Made by a program: the position numbers and the translations under genes. From the NCBI GenBank assembly GCA_015487455.1, contig WFPR01000017.1, positions 1 to 14,370 on the forward strand: a stretch of 14,370 bases of DNA. The letters run 5' to 3'. Below the pieces are notes generated by a model. That model was not told where the DNA came from. It searched no databases and worked only from the letters and a program-made list of their open reading frames with translations. Of the stretch, positions 13,762 to 14,370 are shown in pieces (the stretch's first letter is position 1; each line of letters opens with the position of its first letter). Origin of the DNA: Candidatus Bipolaricaulota bacterium (GTDB lineage: Bacteria; Bipolaricaulota; Bipolaricaulia; RBG-16-55-9).

Positions 13762-14318
13762 CTCGGCTTCTCCCGGCGCTCGTGGCGCTGGGGCTAGGGC
13801 TGGGGCTGGCCGGGTGCGGCGGCCCCGTCCCGACCTCAACGTCAGCCCCGGACGCGGACGCCCCGACGGTCGCGCTCCGGGGCGGGACGCTGGTGCGCTA
13901 CGACGAGGCGGGCCGCCCCCTCTGGGCGCTCGAAGCCCAACGCCTCGAGCGCTTCCCTGACGCCCGTCAGACCCGCGCCCAGGGGGTGCGCCTCACGCTC
14001 TACGACGCCGAGGGGCGCGAGGCGCTCACCCTCACGGCCCAAGAGCTCTGGTGGGACCACGACACGGGGACGCTCGAGCTGCGCGGGGAGGTGCGGGGCG
14101 AGCGCGCGGGCGAAAATCAAAATCAAGCGGAAGAGCTGCGCTTCGCCGCCGAGCGCGTCCGCTGGGACGAGGCCGCTCGGGCGCTCTTGAGCGATAGGCC
14201 CGTCACCGTCGAGGGCCGGGGCTTTCGGCTCACGGGCGCGGGGTTCGAGCTCCGCCCCGAGGACGGCACGCTCAGCGTGCAGAGCGCCCACTTAAAGCTC
14301 TTCGAGCCCGAGCGCTGA
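13731..14318 (+). CDS. lptC: LptC-like LPS-export lipoprotein
   Basis: Periplasmic bridge component that passes lipopolysaccharide from the LptBFG transporter to LptA. The protein is 195 aa. A lipoprotein signal peptide (1-28, with R3 and R12, a hydrophobic LPALVALGLGLGL) ends in the lipobox LAGC with lipidated C29, so it is probably anchored in a membrane by lipid rather than by a helix as in E. coli. The mature part shows the LptC/OstA-type beta-repeat pattern: LVRYDEAGRPLWALEAQRLE, VRLTLYDAEGREALTLTAQ, TGTLELRGEVRG, FAAERVRWDEAARALLSDRP, FELRPEDGTLSVQSAHLKLF. It overlaps pyrG by 31 bases in another frame. The ATG at 13731 gives a full signal peptide; GTG at 13746 is an alternative. lptA and lptB would be expected beyond the window edge. 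Family assignment is by pattern rather than by a catalytic motif. Confidence 0.85.
   Translation: MPRPLVSASLTRLLPALVALGLGLGLAGCGGPVPTSTSAPDADAPTVALRGGTLVRYDEAGRPLWALEAQRLERFPDARQTRAQGVRLTLYDAEGREALTLTAQELWWDHDTGTLELRGEVRGERAGENQNQAEELRFAAERVRWDEAARALLSDRPVTVEGRGFRLTGAGFELRPEDGTLSVQSAHLKLFEPER
13785..13808 (+). repeat. Hexanucleotide tract encoding LptC signal-peptide core
   Basis: Four 6-base units: GCGCTG, GGGCTA and GGGCTG twice. They encode Ala-Leu then Gly-Leu three times, forming the hydrophobic core just before the lipobox Cys at residue 29. Confidence 0.7.
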
Positions 14319-14370
14319 GGGCGATAGCGGCCACAGCAACGACAGCGGGGGCAGGGGCTGGGGATGGAGA
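14319..14370 (+). other. Right-edge stretch without a gene
   Basis: These 52 bases after the lptC stop contain no recognisable gene. They end in another short hexamer-like run (GGGGCA, GGGGCT, GGGGAT at 14348-14365). An ATG at 14364-14366 is too close to the edge to judge as a start. Confidence 0.5.

Noticed and set aside
1..14370. CRISPR array, tRNA, rRNA, insertion sequence or prophage genes
   Set aside because: No spaced direct repeats, cloverleaf, transposase or phage motifs were seen; genes fill nearly the whole window.

Overview
The window is a dense, very G+C-rich stretch of bacterial chromosome made almost entirely of core housekeeping genes. It has twelve complete genes and one cut by the left edge. 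A Rho factor, MurA, a lipoprotein LptC, IspG (MEP-pathway isoprenoids) and a delta-prime clamp-loader subunit point to a bacterium with peptidoglycan and an LPS-type outer membrane. I cannot place it in a phylum. The Arg/Glu-rich proteins and several departures from family-consensus residues suggest a lineage far from model organisms.

Layout from left to right. holB (+, 5' end missing) runs convergently into hflX with their stop codons overlapping. Minus-strand operon A is rho-murA-hflX (5057 to 990), driven by a near-consensus promoter at 5236-5264 with a leader of about 170 nt. Minus-strand operon B is glycosyltransferase-antitoxin-RelE-like toxin-glyA (7681 to 5279), with a candidate promoter at 7727-7756. 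Minus-strand operon C is miaB-CBS protein-ispG (10788 to 7798), with a promoter at 10821-10849. Back to back with it, a plus-strand promoter at 10869-10898 starts operon D: acyl-CoA dehydrogenase-pyrG-lptC (10960 to 14318). The last 52 bases hold no recognisable gene. No intergenic gap exceeds 300 bases; the longest is 5058-5278.

Functionally the window covers replication (HolB), transcription termination (Rho), translation support (HflX, MiaB), one-carbon and nucleotide metabolism (GlyA, PyrG), isoprenoid and cell-envelope synthesis (IspG, MurA, LptC, perhaps the glycosyltransferase), and acyl-CoA oxidation. The non-core item is a small type II toxin-antitoxin pair inserted in translationally coupled fashion between the glycosyltransferase and glyA.

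Points worth attention are: (1) MurA carries Asp where the fosfomycin-target Cys normally sits; (2) Rho has two insertions in its ATPase domain; (3) PyrG, IspG, MiaB and GlyA each carry a substitution in a normally conserved motif; and (4) degenerate hexanucleotide tracts recur at gene ends and linkers, forming the HflX N-terminus, the MiaB C-terminus, the LptC signal peptide, an internal HolB segment and the ispG leader. The last is the most distinctive unexplained structure I see.
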